A stretch of 64,000 nucleotides of DNA from Massilia aquatica (lineage in GTDB: Bacteria > Pseudomonadota > Gammaproteobacteria > Burkholderiales > Burkholderiaceae_D), in NCBI RefSeq assembly GCF_011682045.1, contig NZ_VVIW01000020.1, forward strand, positions 48,398-112,397, written 5' to 3'. A program made the translations under genes and the position numbers. The number at the start of each line of letters is the position of its first letter. The stretch's first letter is position 1. This document shows positions 36,830 to 45,494 of this stretch, piece after piece. Below the pieces are notes generated by a model that saw only the letters and a list, made by a program, of their open reading frames with translations, was not told the DNA's origin and did no database searches.

Positions 36830-37567
36830 GTGCCAGAAGGACCATCACTCGTCATCCTGCGTGAAGAAACCAGCGCCTTCGTCGGCAAGGAAATCGTCCA
36901 CGCCAGCGGCAACACCAAGACCGTCGACCTGCCCAGCCTGGAGGGGCAGCCGATCGTGTCGCTGCGCAGCTGGGGCAAGCATTTCCTTATCGAACTGCCG
37001 CACACGGTGCTGCGGATTCACTTCATGCTGTTCGGCAGTTACCGCATCAACGAGCGCAAGGACAAGCCGCCGCGCATGGCGCTCGCCTTTGCCGATGGCA
37101 GCGAGCTCAACTTCTACGCCTGCTCGGTCAAGCACATCGAACCCGACCTCGACGCGGCCTACGACTGGGACGCCGACATCATGTCGCCCACCTGGGATGC
37201 GGCCAAGGCGCGCAAGAAGCTGCGCGCCGCGCCCGCCATGCTGGCCTGCGACGCCCTGCTCGACCAGACCATCTTCGCCGGGGTGGGCAACATCATCAAG
37301 AACGAAGTGCTGTTCCGGATTCGCCTGCACCCGCTCTCGACCATCGGCGCGCTGCCGGCGCCCAAGCTGCGCGCCCTGGTCGAGCAAGCGCGTCAGTACA
37401 GTTTCGATTTCCTCGAATGGAAAAAACAATACGTACTGAAACAACACTGGCTGGCGCACCGCAAGAGCACCTGTCCACGCTGCGACATTCCTTTCTCAAA
37501 AGGCAATCTGGGCCTGAGCAAACGCCGCGCTTTCTACTGCGAGCGATGCCAGAAACGCTACGGTTGA
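36830..37567 (+). CDS. nei: Endonuclease VIII-like DNA glycosylase (Fpg/Nei family)
   Basis: A 245-residue base-excision repair enzyme. The GTG start at 36830 has AAAAAGGAG upstream and yields the obligatory PEGPS N-terminus. There Pro2 is the catalytic nucleophile and Glu3 the acid. The H2TH region is LACDALLDQTIFAGVGNIIKNEVLFRIRLHPLS, and the zinc finger is STCPRCDIPFSKGNLGLSKRRAFYCERCQKRYG with four Cys. The N-terminal domain (residues 1-120) is shorter and more divergent than E. coli Fpg, typical of the Nei-like subgroup. It removes oxidised pyrimidines and related lesions. It is monocistronic. Confidence 0.9.
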   Translation: MPEGPSLVILREETSAFVGKEIVHASGNTKTVDLPSLEGQPIVSLRSWGKHFLIELPHTVLRIHFMLFGSYRINERKDKPPRMALAFADGSELNFYACSVKHIEPDLDAAYDWDADIMSPTWDAAKARKKLRAAPAMLACDALLDQTIFAGVGNIIKNEVLFRIRLHPLSTIGALPAPKLRALVEQARQYSFDFLEWKKQYVLKQHWLAHRKSTCPRCDIPFSKGNLGLSKRRAFYCERCQKRYG

Positions 37568-37741
37568 TGGCGTGCGCGCGACATCCTTGAGAAAATAGCG
37601 CCACATGCACACGGGGTCGTGTATTGCTTGTTGTTAATAGAGTGGAGTGGGACTACAATCGAACGGTCCCCCCGCGCGTCACGGGACGGCCTTGGGCTGT
37701 CGATGCGCTTGCCTCGCCACAACCGGTATCGGAACCCGTTC

Positions 37742-39247
37742 ATGTCATTTCTGTCACCCGCCACGCCCAAACTCGCTCCATGGAAAGTTTTGCTTGTCGA
37801 CGACGAGCCGGACATCCACGACATCACCAAGCTGACCCTGAGCCGTTTCCGCCTCGACGGGCGCGCGCTGACCTTCCTGCACGCCTACACCGGGGCCGAA
37901 GCGAAGGAAGTGCTGGCGCGCGAGACCGATATTGCGCTGGTGTTCCTCGACGTGGTGATGGAAAACGACGACAGCGGCCTGGAAGTGGCGCGCTGGATGC
38001 GCGAAGACCTGGGCAACCAGTTCACCCGCATCGTGCTGCGCACCGGGCAGCCGGGGCAGGCGCCGGAAGAGCGCGTGATCGTCAATTACGACATCAACGA
38101 TTACAAGGAAAAGACCGAGCTCGACCGCACCAAACTGTTCACCACCACCTTCGCCGCCCTGCGCGCCTACCGCGACATCATGAAGGTGGAAGAAGCGCGC
38201 CTGCTGCAAGCCAACTATCGCGAAGGGCTGGAGCGGGTGATCGCCGCCTCGGCGCATATTTTCCAGCAGCGCAACCTGAAAGACTTCGCCAGCGGCTTGC
38301 TGCAACAAGTCGTGGCCCTGCTGCGGCTGGAAAAAAGCATGCTGCTGCGCCTGTCGGGCGCCAGCGTCATTACCGGCGAGAGCGAATACGAAGTGCTGGC
38401 CCAGATCGGCGACATCGGCGAGAGCATGCTCGGGCCGGAACTGATGGCCCAGCTCGACGACGCGCGCAGCAACCGCATTTCGCGCTTGCATGGCGACACC
38501 TTCGTCGGCTACTTCCCGAACAGCAGCGGCAAGGCATCTTTGCTGGTGCTCAAGGGCGTGGAGGAAATTGCCGATATCGATGCGCAGTTGCTGGAAGTAT
38601 TCTGTTCCGGCGTGGCCATCGCCTTCGACAATATTCTGCTTACGCAAGAGATCACCGACACCCAGGCCGAGCTGATCATGCGCCTGGGCGACGTGGTCGA
38701 ATCGCGCTCGAACGAAGCGGGCAACCACGTACGCCGCATGTCGCAGGTGTGCCATATGCTGGCGCAGGCGTCCGGCATGCCGGAAGATGAAACGGCGGTG
38801 CTGATGCACGCCGCGCCGATGCACGACATCGGCAAGATCGCCACGCCCGACGCGGTGCTGCTCAAGCCGGGCAAGCTCACGCCCGAGGAATGGGAAATCA
38901 TGAAGCAGCATCCGACGGTGGGGCTGTCGATCCTGGATGGCTCGTCACGCCCGATCCTCAAGGCGGCGGCGGTGATCGCGCACCAGCATCACGAAAAATT
39001 CGACGGCAGCGGTTATCCGCAGGGCTTGATGGGGCCGGACATTCACATTTACGCGCGCATCGTCGCCGTGGCCGACGTGTTCGATGCGCTCAGTCACAAG
39101 CGTTGCTACAAAGAAGCGTGGCCGGTGGAGGAGGTGGTGGCGCACCTGCGCGAAGTGTCGGGCCAGCATCTCGATCCCGTGTTTGTGGAACTGCTCATTG
39201 CCAACATCGACGCGGCGGTGGATATCAACCGGCGCTGGCCGGACTGA
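37742..39247 (+). CDS. Response regulator with DUF3369 and HD-GYP domains
   Basis: A 501-residue protein. Residues about 15-145 form a receiver domain (WKVLLVDDEPDIHDITKLTL, phosphoacceptor Asp in ALVFLDVVMENDDSGLEVARW, and Lys in INDYKEKTELD). Residues about 165-310 match DUF3369, a GAF-like module that regularly sits between receiver and HD-GYP. An HD-GYP c-di-GMP phosphodiesterase domain follows (HDIGKIATPDAVLLKPGKLT, HQHHEKFDGSGYPQGL). The HD and GYP residues are intact. The ATG at 37742 was chosen because upstream codons are not conserved-looking. The cognate kinase is not adjacent. Confidence 0.92.
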   Translation: MSFLSPATPKLAPWKVLLVDDEPDIHDITKLTLSRFRLDGRALTFLHAYTGAEAKEVLARETDIALVFLDVVMENDDSGLEVARWMREDLGNQFTRIVLRTGQPGQAPEERVIVNYDINDYKEKTELDRTKLFTTTFAALRAYRDIMKVEEARLLQANYREGLERVIAASAHIFQQRNLKDFASGLLQQVVALLRLEKSMLLRLSGASVITGESEYEVLAQIGDIGESMLGPELMAQLDDARSNRISRLHGDTFVGYFPNSSGKASLLVLKGVEEIADIDAQLLEVFCSGVAIAFDNILLTQEITDTQAELIMRLGDVVESRSNEAGNHVRRMSQVCHMLAQASGMPEDETAVLMHAAPMHDIGKIATPDAVLLKPGKLTPEEWEIMKQHPTVGLSILDGSSRPILKAAAVIAHQHHEKFDGSGYPQGLMGPDIHIYARIVAVADVFDALSHKRCYKEAWPVEEVVAHLREVSGQHLDPVFVELLIANIDAAVDINRRWPD

Positions 39248-39555
39248 GCCCGCGCTTCTGTTCCATTTCCGCCCAACAGGGAAGTTGTAGCCCTCGTCTT
39301 TCCGCCGCACGCCTGGCACGATTGAGGGACAGCCGCGCTGGCGGACCTCGCCACGCCGCAACCCGGCGTGCGCCGTCTTGCCCCAAATAACACTGTTAGT
39401 TATCTTTTCGCCATGCGATGATCGATTCCTTGTGGCGCACTGACGCCTGCGCCTGCGCCTGCGTTGCCTTCCGGCGTACCGTGTGCCCGATGCGGGTCCG
39501 CCGGGGACCTTGAAGGATGTGCAGGGAAACTGGTACCCCTCTGAATGGCGAAATC
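39248..39555. other. Gap at island boundary
   Basis: About 308 bp between the HD-GYP gene and the first island gene. It includes a run of CGCCTG hexamers near 39444-39463 and an open stretch in a different frame (about 39444-39578) ending NHETKSDDGVYLCRNAYL. That stretch could be the tail of a lost gene. No feature could be assigned with confidence. Confidence 0.4.
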
Positions 39556-40119
39556 ATGAAACGAAGTCCGACGACGGTGTATACCTATGCAGAAACGCGT
39601 ATCTATGAATTCAAGAACGCTTATTTCGTCATTGAAGAGTGTCAGCAAGGTCAAATCCTCAACCCAGCGCATGGCTCGCAGCAATTAGCCAGTGACTATG
39701 CCGCTCTGAGTGCGGCACTGAGGACAGATTGTTCTGCGCGAGAGATGGGCGCTGCGGTAGCAAAGGCCCTTGCTGACTATGACTCGCGAGCCCACCCCTA
39801 TGGAGAATATAATCTGAAAGCCCGCAACAAAGCCATATCCAATTGGGTTGGCGCGCGCGGCATCATGGATTTGGAAAAAAATTCGCGACAAGTTCAGCTT
39901 ATACAAGACCTCCTCAAGAATTCGTTGACGATATTTCCCTACGATAACTGCATCGCTCAACCCTGGTACGGCCCGATGGAAGATTGCGCAATCACATTGC
40001 CCGGGACAGCGAGCTGTACTGACATTGGTGAGGCGGTCTGCCAGGCTTTCACTCTGTGCACCTATCATCCTGAGCGTACAGAAAACCGTGGACAGCGATC
40101 GAGTTCACTGCCGGCATGA
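39556..40119 (+). CDS. CdiI-like (DUF1436-type) contact-inhibition immunity protein, tentative
   Basis: A 187-residue cytoplasmic protein, counting from MKRSPTTVYT; a 13-codon longer start exists at 39517. The layout resembles the DUF1436 CdiI family: an AVAKAL helix (GAAVAKALADYDSRA), then a W/G turn (SNWVGARGIMDLEKNSRQVQLIQD), an ITI-like strand (LTIFPYDN), and a closing ITLPGTASCTDIGEAVCQAFTLC, similar to the family's LPxxxxxxELGxAVxxAL ending. In contact-dependent inhibition such proteins neutralise a CdiA toxin. No cdiA or cdiB is present nearby, so it would be an orphan immunity gene. The match is by eye and moderate. Confidence 0.55.
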   Translation: MKRSPTTVYTYAETRIYEFKNAYFVIEECQQGQILNPAHGSQQLASDYAALSAALRTDCSAREMGAAVAKALADYDSRAHPYGEYNLKARNKAISNWVGARGIMDLEKNSRQVQLIQDLLKNSLTIFPYDNCIAQPWYGPMEDCAITLPGTASCTDIGEAVCQAFTLCTYHPERTENRGQRSSSLPA

Positions 40120-40199
40120 AAAAACAAAGATAACTGTTCAGTCGCGTGGAAAGCGTGATCGCCAGTATTTCCTGTCTTGACTAACACGGAGTAAAAACA

Positions 40200-40649
40200 A
40201 TGGAAATCACCGGGTCGGACTATACATACTGGTCAAATATACCCGCCGAGAAAACGACCGCCAGCTTTCTGAACAAGGTCAGCCTGATGTGGCCAACTGC
40301 GCTGGTTGACGATGAGCGCAGCGAGGGCGAAGTCGAAATTTTCGTTTCAAAAAATGCCGCAATGGATGATTTTCATGAAGAAAACGGCTATGCGCTGAAT
40401 GAAGAAGGAGAAGGATGCTTTATGTTCGGCGCACAATGGAGTCCATTTTTTCAGAGCGACATTCATATAGCAAGTATCATCCGCCCCGCCCATCTCATGT
40501 CATCTTGCCCGCATGATTCGACGATCATCCTGGCCAATGCAACCTGCTATACATTAGTGCTGCCGACATTACTAGAGGAAAGCAATTTTTCGAAGAAAAT
40601 ACACGCGTTCCTGATCGATTCGTTGTCGGAGTCCGCAGCCGCAGCTTGA
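40200..40649 (+). CDS. Island protein of unknown function A
   Basis: A 149-residue acidic soluble protein, GC content lower than flanking genes. It has a good start context (GGAG at about 40190) and no signal peptide or membrane segment. Stretches such as SEGEVEIFVSKNAAMDDFHEENGYALNEEGEGCFMFG and STIILANATCYTLVLPTLLEESNF suggest a small alpha/beta fold. It was not assigned to a family. Being flanked by immunity-like genes, it may be another orphan immunity protein. Confidence 0.6.
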   Translation: MEITGSDYTYWSNIPAEKTTASFLNKVSLMWPTALVDDERSEGEVEIFVSKNAAMDDFHEENGYALNEEGEGCFMFGAQWSPFFQSDIHIASIIRPAHLMSSCPHDSTIILANATCYTLVLPTLLEESNFSKKIHAFLIDSLSESAAAA

Positions 40650-40675
40650 AAGCATGATCAGACAAACAGGAAAAG

Positions 40676-41170
40676 ATGACACGCTTCACGATTACCAGAC
40701 CACCTTGCGTATCCAGGCTGGTGCCTACGCGGCACAGTAACGACATCGGATCGGCAATAGATTCTCTTTATGGCGATGATTATCGAGACTGGACAATCAA
40801 TTTTTGCGACATTCCCATTAACTTGTGCATGAATTGCATAGCTGATGTTTATGCCGACATGGTGAGAATCGAGGCAGATCTTCGGCTCGGAAAAAAATCC
40901 CGTGAAAGTTTTTTATCGCCTCAAATCACTTGCTTGTTTGATATCGAGCCTGGCGAAAAATATGTGTTTATACATTCTTGGTGGACATCTGCATCAGACA
41001 ATCAATTTTTGAACGAACTACAGGACTTGCCCCAGCCAAGCAGATTTGATCTGAATGAGTTCCATTCAGAAATAACAAAATTCCTCCAGTCAGTAAAACT
41101 TGACTTAATAAAAGTTGGCTATAACCGTCTGTACAATAAAAATCATCCTTGGGGTATAAAACAATATTAA
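40676..41170 (+). CDS. Island protein of unknown function B
   Basis: A 164-residue soluble protein with AT-rich codons, starting 26 bp after the previous gene, so the two may be co-transcribed. It contains WTINFCDIPINLCMNCIADVYADMVRIEADLR and a WWTSASDNQFLNELQDLP segment. No domain was recognised. Its size, composition and setting fit an immunity or small defence protein, but no function is claimed. Confidence 0.6.
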   Translation: MTRFTITRPPCVSRLVPTRHSNDIGSAIDSLYGDDYRDWTINFCDIPINLCMNCIADVYADMVRIEADLRLGKKSRESFLSPQITCLFDIEPGEKYVFIHSWWTSASDNQFLNELQDLPQPSRFDLNEFHSEITKFLQSVKLDLIKVGYNRLYNKNHPWGIKQY

Positions 41171-41518
41171 TCCGGACATTCATATTGAGCGGTCTGGGGG
41201 ATGGGTCTGTTGAAGCATTTCTTGACGTCGTAGTTCATGCAAGCAAGAACAATGGGGAAATACAGAAGAGCTGCGGAATAGAAGATAACGGCGAGTATAG
41301 CGAAAATGACTAAAACTATGTCGACGGCAAACTATCGACGATCAATTATCGCTATTGGAGCAGCTTTTAGGAAGAAGGGGAAATTCAGATGATTTCTGAC
41401 GGTGACAGTGTTTCAATGGGAAGATAGAGCAAGACACATTCATTCACGATTAGCGGATAGACCGCGTGCGCCGGCAGAGCAACACCCTCCCGATAAAATA
41501 CTGAATAAGAGATCTGAT
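41171..41518. other. Non-coding or degenerate stretch in the island
   Basis: About 350 bp of AT-rich sequence between the unknown island gene and the Imm10-like remnant. No convincing open frame, hairpin or promoter was found. It is probably the decayed remainder of one or more genes. Confidence 0.5.
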
Positions 41519-41881
41519 ATGATGATACCGGATAGAGTGCAGATCGACACTGAATTCCAGTACGACGGGCTTTTTGCCATTACTTTCTACTTCAAGCAAT
41601 CTGATATTCCATATTAGATCTCATTTGCCAGGGATGAATATGAAGAACCGGATGCCGTTTACGTCGAAGCAGACGACCAGATACATGGTTTCACATCTGC
41701 CAGAATCCGATACGAAACATCGGGTGAAGCGATCAAATTTGACCTTTCTGCCGATGATGACAACGTGTTTTTTTGGACCAGTTCCCGCATCCTTGACATT
41801 CAGGTTTCCGAGCAAGAATTTTCCGCGGTGACGACCTGCCTGGAACGTATATTCGACATAGGAAGAAAATCCGATTTCTGA
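41519..41881 (+). pseudogene. Imm10-like immunity gene with in-frame amber stop
   Basis: Reading from MMIPDRVQIDTEFQYDGLFAITFYFKQSDIPY, a TAG at 41615-41617 interrupts the frame. Immediately after it the same frame continues as ISFARDEYEEPDAVYVEADD, FTSARIRYETSGEAIKFDLSADD and FSAVTTCLERIFDIGRKSDF to a stop at 41879-41881. Joined, the roughly 120 residues have the pattern of immunity protein 10 (a SFAxDEYEEPD motif near the middle and a terminal xxCLxxIF helix). The single nonsense codon makes the gene a pseudogene unless it is read through. A sequencing error cannot be excluded. Confidence 0.6.
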
Positions 41882-42011
41882 CAATCTTCGCGGCAATTTG
41901 ACGTTGTAGCGTACTCTCCACCTTGACCGACCCGCCAGCGGCCCGTTGATACTGAACCTTCGTGCCGTTTGCATGTCCAAACTAGACTGCAGGTGAAAAA
42001 GGGGGCGCACC

Positions 42012-42455
42012 ATGCCAGCAGCGATTCTTACCCAGCCGGACGCAACAGGGGACGATGCCATCAGACGCGCAAACCAGGAAGCCATCGCGCGTGCCTGCGC
42101 ACGGGGCGATGCCTGGATGTCGAGATGGATTCGGGAAGGTGTCCTCGTCGACGCGCGGACAGTGGCGAGAGCCTGGAACACGAGTGTGCAAGCTGTGAAC
42201 GCTGCAAGCAAACGCGGCGAGATATTTTCCGTATGGGCCGATGGCAAGCCGTGGTACCCGCGCGACGGGCTCAAGCTTGATCGCAGTCAACTAGCCCGCA
42301 TCAACCGCACGCTCGGCAACGCCGACCCATCGAGCAAACTTCTTTTTTTCCAGCGCAAGCACGGCGCATTAAGGGGGCGTGTGGTTGCCGAGGCTGTTGC
42401 CGATGGCGATCTCGACGACATACTTCGCCTCGCTATGGCCTGGGGCCGCACTTGA
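42012..42455 (+). CDS. Antitoxin-like protein partner of a RES-type toxin
   Basis: A 147-residue protein. The middle shows a helix-turn-helix-like region (GVLVDARTVARAWNTSVQAVNAASKRGEIFSVWADGKPWYPRDGL). The C-terminus is a short conserved-looking segment (LGNADPSSKLLFFQRKHGALRGRVVAEAVADGDLDDILRLAMAWG) that resembles the ParS/MbcA-like toxin-binding end of antitoxins found upstream of RES-domain toxins. The position directly before a RES remnant supports this. The toxin is broken, so the gene may be an orphan antitoxin. Confidence 0.6.
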   Translation: MPAAILTQPDATGDDAIRRANQEAIARACARGDAWMSRWIREGVLVDARTVARAWNTSVQAVNAASKRGEIFSVWADGKPWYPRDGLKLDRSQLARINRTLGNADPSSKLLFFQRKHGALRGRVVAEAVADGDLDDILRLAMAWGRT

Positions 42456-42705
42456 GTTCCAGATGGGATATCAAGGCCGCCGCCCCGGTTGGGAGGGTGC
42501 ATATCTCGCGGCTCCATGTGCATCGGTTTCTACGGTTGAGCCGTTTCCCGGACACCGAACCGTACTGGGGAAGAGGAAGGCGTACCGTTTCGACGATCCT
42601 GCCCAGACGTTCGGGACGAGCTACGCTGCGCTAACGATTGACCGGTCGCGCAATTGTATTGTTCGAACGCTCCGGCCTGCAGCGATCGTCTGCGCTTACC
42701 CCTGA
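42452..42705 (+). pseudogene. Frameshifted, truncated RES-domain toxin gene
   Basis: The frame starting TTG at 42452 reads HVHRFLRLSRFPDTEPYWGRG, like the start of a RES domain. Around 42575-42590 the reading moves to another frame, giving KAYRFDDPAQTFGTSYAALTID, which matches the RES core (R-F-D-D-P ... FG-x-x-YAA). The remaining part ends after about 30 residues, far short of a full 150-200 residue domain. RES proteins degrade NAD in toxin-antitoxin modules. Activity is not expected here. Confidence 0.6.
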
Positions 42706-42809
42706 AGAATCATGCGGCCATTGGCGCGTTGCCCACCAAATTTAATGTCGCTATGCTCCGTCGTGGCAGACCCGCCAGCATGCCTCATTGATCCTACTGG
42801 CGCAATTTT

Positions 42810-44747
42810 CTATTTCCGGCTCTGCGGGAACCTCAAGCGGTAATGCAGCCCCTCCCCCGGCGCGCTATTCACCTTCACCGACCCGCCCAGCGGCCCGGTC
42901 ACCAGGTTGTACACGATATGCGCCCCCAGCCCGCTGCCGCCCTGCCCGCGCCGCGTGGTAAAGAACGGATCGAACAGTTTCCCCAAGGTCTCCTGGTCCA
43001 TACCGGCGCCGTCGTCGCGGTAATCGAACCACACCTGCCCGCCGTCGAGCCTGACCTCGATCCTGATTTCCCCGGCCTGCTCCCGCGTGTACCCATGCAC
43101 CAGCGAATTCATCACCAGATTGGTCACGATCTGCGACACCGCCCCCGGAAAACTCTCCAGCACCATGTCGTCCGGACAATCGACCACCACCTTCACAGGC
43201 CGCCCCTTCAGGCGCGGCTGCAGCGACAGCAGCACTTCGTCCAGGTAAGCCTTCATGTTAAAACTGCGGATATCGTCCGACGACTGGTCCACCGCCACCT
43301 GCTTGAAGCTGCGCACCAGCGCCGCCGCGCGCTGGGTATTGGTGGTCATGATCTTGAGCGACTGGTCGATGATGTCGAAAAACTGCGCCAGGCTATCCTC
43401 GGTCATCTCGCCCGCCGCCAGTTCCTCGCGCGTCAGTTTCAACTCCTGCACCAGGTGGCTGGTAGCCGTCACGCAAATGCCCAGCGGGGTATTGATCTCG
43501 TGCGCCACGCCCGCCACCAGCCGTCCCAGCGAGGCCAGCTTTTCCTGGCGCACCAGTTCGGACTGCGCATCCTGCAAGGCGGTGAGCGCCGCATTCAAGG
43601 CCGAATTCTGCTGCTCCAGCCGTTCCTTGGCGGCGCGCACCGCGCGGTCGGCCTGCATGCGCGCAATCGCCACCGCCACGTGGCTGGCCATAAACGCCAG
43701 CAACTCCAGATCAGCCTCGTTGTACACGATGGCCGGATCGTAACTCTGCACGATGATCACCCCGTACGGCTGGTCGTGCACCAGCATCGGCGCGCCCATC
43801 CAGCTGGCGATGTCGACACTGCCGAGCGGCTCGCCCATGCTGCGTTCGGCCACCAGCCGCGCATAGCTGTCCGCATCGTGCAGGCAGGCCTGTTTGCTGT
43901 CGAGCACATACGAACTCATCCCCACGCCGTAAGCAAAACGCTTGACCGGCGCCTCGGCATGCTTCTGGTCGACAAAATAGGGGATGCTGAACTCGTTCGT
44001 TTCGGGGTGGTACAGGGCGATCAGGAAATTTTCGGCGACGATCAGCTCGCTGATGATGTTATGCAGATTGCTCGACAACATCTCCGCATCGACCGCCGAG
44101 GCCGACAGGTTGGCGATTTCGTACAGCGCATGCTGCACCGCTTCGGCGCGCCGCCGTTCGGCCACCTCGTGCGCCAGCAGGGCGGTGCGTTCCTGCACCG
44201 CGCGCTCGAGCCGGTCCATGCTCTGCATGCCTTGCAGCGCATTCGAGACATGATTGGCGATCAGGGAAAACAGCGCCTGGTCTTCATCGCTGTAGGTATG
44301 TGCGGGACTGTAGCTTTGCAGCACGATGGCGCCCAGCGCCTGGTGCTGATGGTCGAGCAAGGGGCAGCCCATCCACTGCTCGGCGCGGGTGCCGCGCCCC
44401 CAGGCATGGCCATCGACCTGGTGCCGGGCGCTTTCATCCTTGGTCATGACCATATTGCGGCGGTTCATGATCACCCAGGCGGTGGGCGATTGCTCGGGCG
44501 AGGCCAGGCGCAGCTTTTCCGTGGGATCGGGGGCGGCGTCGCGCTCGTCGACGTAGTAGACGAAGCGCACCGTACCCTCGTCGCGGTCGCTCAGCGCCAC
44601 ATAGAAATTGGCCGCATACATGATGCGGCCCAGCGCCCGGTGCACCGCCGCCACGAACTCGGTGATGTCGGTGCACCCCGTCGAGATCTGCCCGATGCCC
44701 AGCAACATGGCCTGGACGGCTTCCAGACGGTCAAGACGGCTTTCCAT
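42810..44747 (-). CDS. GAF-GAF sensor histidine kinase
   Basis: A 645-residue cytoplasmic histidine kinase. Two GAF domains (residues about 20-170 and 205-360) each end in an IVLQSY / IIVQSY strand. A coiled segment (about 365-400) leads to the HisKA box LVAGVAHEINTPLG, with the phosphorylated His at about 413. The HATPase domain has the N box (IVTNLVMNSLVHGY), the G1 box (YRDDGAGM), FDPFFTTRRGQGGSGLGAHIV and the final GEGLHYRLRFPQ. The HEINTPLG motif is of the type found in many PAS/GAF hybrid kinases. No membrane segment and no adjacent response regulator were found. Confidence 0.9.
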   Translation of the reverse strand: MESRLDRLEAVQAMLLGIGQISTGCTDITEFVAAVHRALGRIMYAANFYVALSDRDEGTVRFVYYVDERDAAPDPTEKLRLASPEQSPTAWVIMNRRNMVMTKDESARHQVDGHAWGRGTRAEQWMGCPLLDHQHQALGAIVLQSYSPAHTYSDEDQALFSLIANHVSNALQGMQSMDRLERAVQERTALLAHEVAERRRAEAVQHALYEIANLSASAVDAEMLSSNLHNIISELIVAENFLIALYHPETNEFSIPYFVDQKHAEAPVKRFAYGVGMSSYVLDSKQACLHDADSYARLVAERSMGEPLGSVDIASWMGAPMLVHDQPYGVIIVQSYDPAIVYNEADLELLAFMASHVAVAIARMQADRAVRAAKERLEQQNSALNAALTALQDAQSELVRQEKLASLGRLVAGVAHEINTPLGICVTATSHLVQELKLTREELAAGEMTEDSLAQFFDIIDQSLKIMTTNTQRAAALVRSFKQVAVDQSSDDIRSFNMKAYLDEVLLSLQPRLKGRPVKVVVDCPDDMVLESFPGAVSQIVTNLVMNSLVHGYTREQAGEIRIEVRLDGGQVWFDYRDDGAGMDQETLGKLFDPFFTTRRGQGGSGLGAHIVYNLVTGPLGGSVKVNSAPGEGLHYRLRFPQSRK

Positions 44748-44788
44748 CGCATTTCCCTTTAATAGTACATCAGGGAAATACTAGCAGG

Positions 44789-45289
44789 TCAGGCAGGGTT
44801 GCGGAAGTCGTTTTCGATCCAGGCTGTGGCGCTGGCGGGGCTTAATTTGAAACCGGCCGAGGTGCGCACCTGGGCGATCTGCTCGCCATCTTCGTTAAAG
44901 GCGGCCAGCAGCGCGTACGGATGCTCGTCGTCCGGCACGATATCGAGCGTGACCTTGATGTCGGCGCCTTCGTGCCACACCACGGTGTTCTTGTGCAGCA
45001 TGGCGTGCAGTTGCTGTTCGTGACGGCGCAGTACTTCGGCGGCGGTCTTGACCAGGGTGTTGAAGGCGTTGGTGTCGAGCGGCTTGGGATTCTTTTTATC
45101 GCGTCCCATGGTCCACGGGCCAACCAGCGCCGGCTCCGGCTCGCCATCCTTGATCATGGCCACCGCCCAGCCTTCGTCATCCTCGTTCTTGATCACACGC
45201 GCGGTCCAGCCATTGCCCTTCCACAGGCGCGGCTCCTGCACGGGTGCGTCGTCGTCCTGGGGGATGTCTTCGGGGAATTCTTCTGTCAT
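44789..45289 (-). CDS. Conserved hypothetical protein
   Basis: A 166-residue soluble protein starting MTEEFPEDIPQDDDAPVQEP; a longer open frame upstream is not preferred because its codons look random. It has an acidic N-terminus and then an alpha/beta domain (WKGNGWTARVIKNEDDEGWAVAMIKDGEPEPALVGPWTMGRDKKNPKPLDTNAFNTLVKTAAEVLRRHEQQLHAML). A beta-rich end follows (VVWHEGADIKVTLDIVPDDEHPYALLAAFNEDGEQIAQVRTSAGFKLSPASATAWIENDF). No known family was recognised, but it reads like a conserved housekeeping protein. Confidence 0.75.
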   Translation of the reverse strand: MTEEFPEDIPQDDDAPVQEPRLWKGNGWTARVIKNEDDEGWAVAMIKDGEPEPALVGPWTMGRDKKNPKPLDTNAFNTLVKTAAEVLRRHEQQLHAMLHKNTVVWHEGADIKVTLDIVPDDEHPYALLAAFNEDGEQIAQVRTSAGFKLSPASATAWIENDFRNPA

Positions 45290-45494
45290 GAGGTCGCATC
45301 CATGGTGCGGGCGTCGCCCGAAAGGAGAATGATAGTCGAATTCGCCGCACTCCACAGCAGCGCCGCCGCAGCCCCGCTCCTCATGCGCAAAGCATGGCAT
45401 GAATTACCACTTGCATTGCTATTGGAATAACGCTACTATTAGCGCGCGGAAATATTGCACCGCAGCATCCTTCTTCGCCGTTCACAGGTATCCC

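Noticed and set aside
39444..39578. Open stretch ending NHETKSDDGVYLCRNAYL before the CdiI-like gene, considered as a toxin tail
   Set aside because: Too short, begins in a hexamer repeat, and overlaps the immunity-like gene in another frame; no toxin motif seen.
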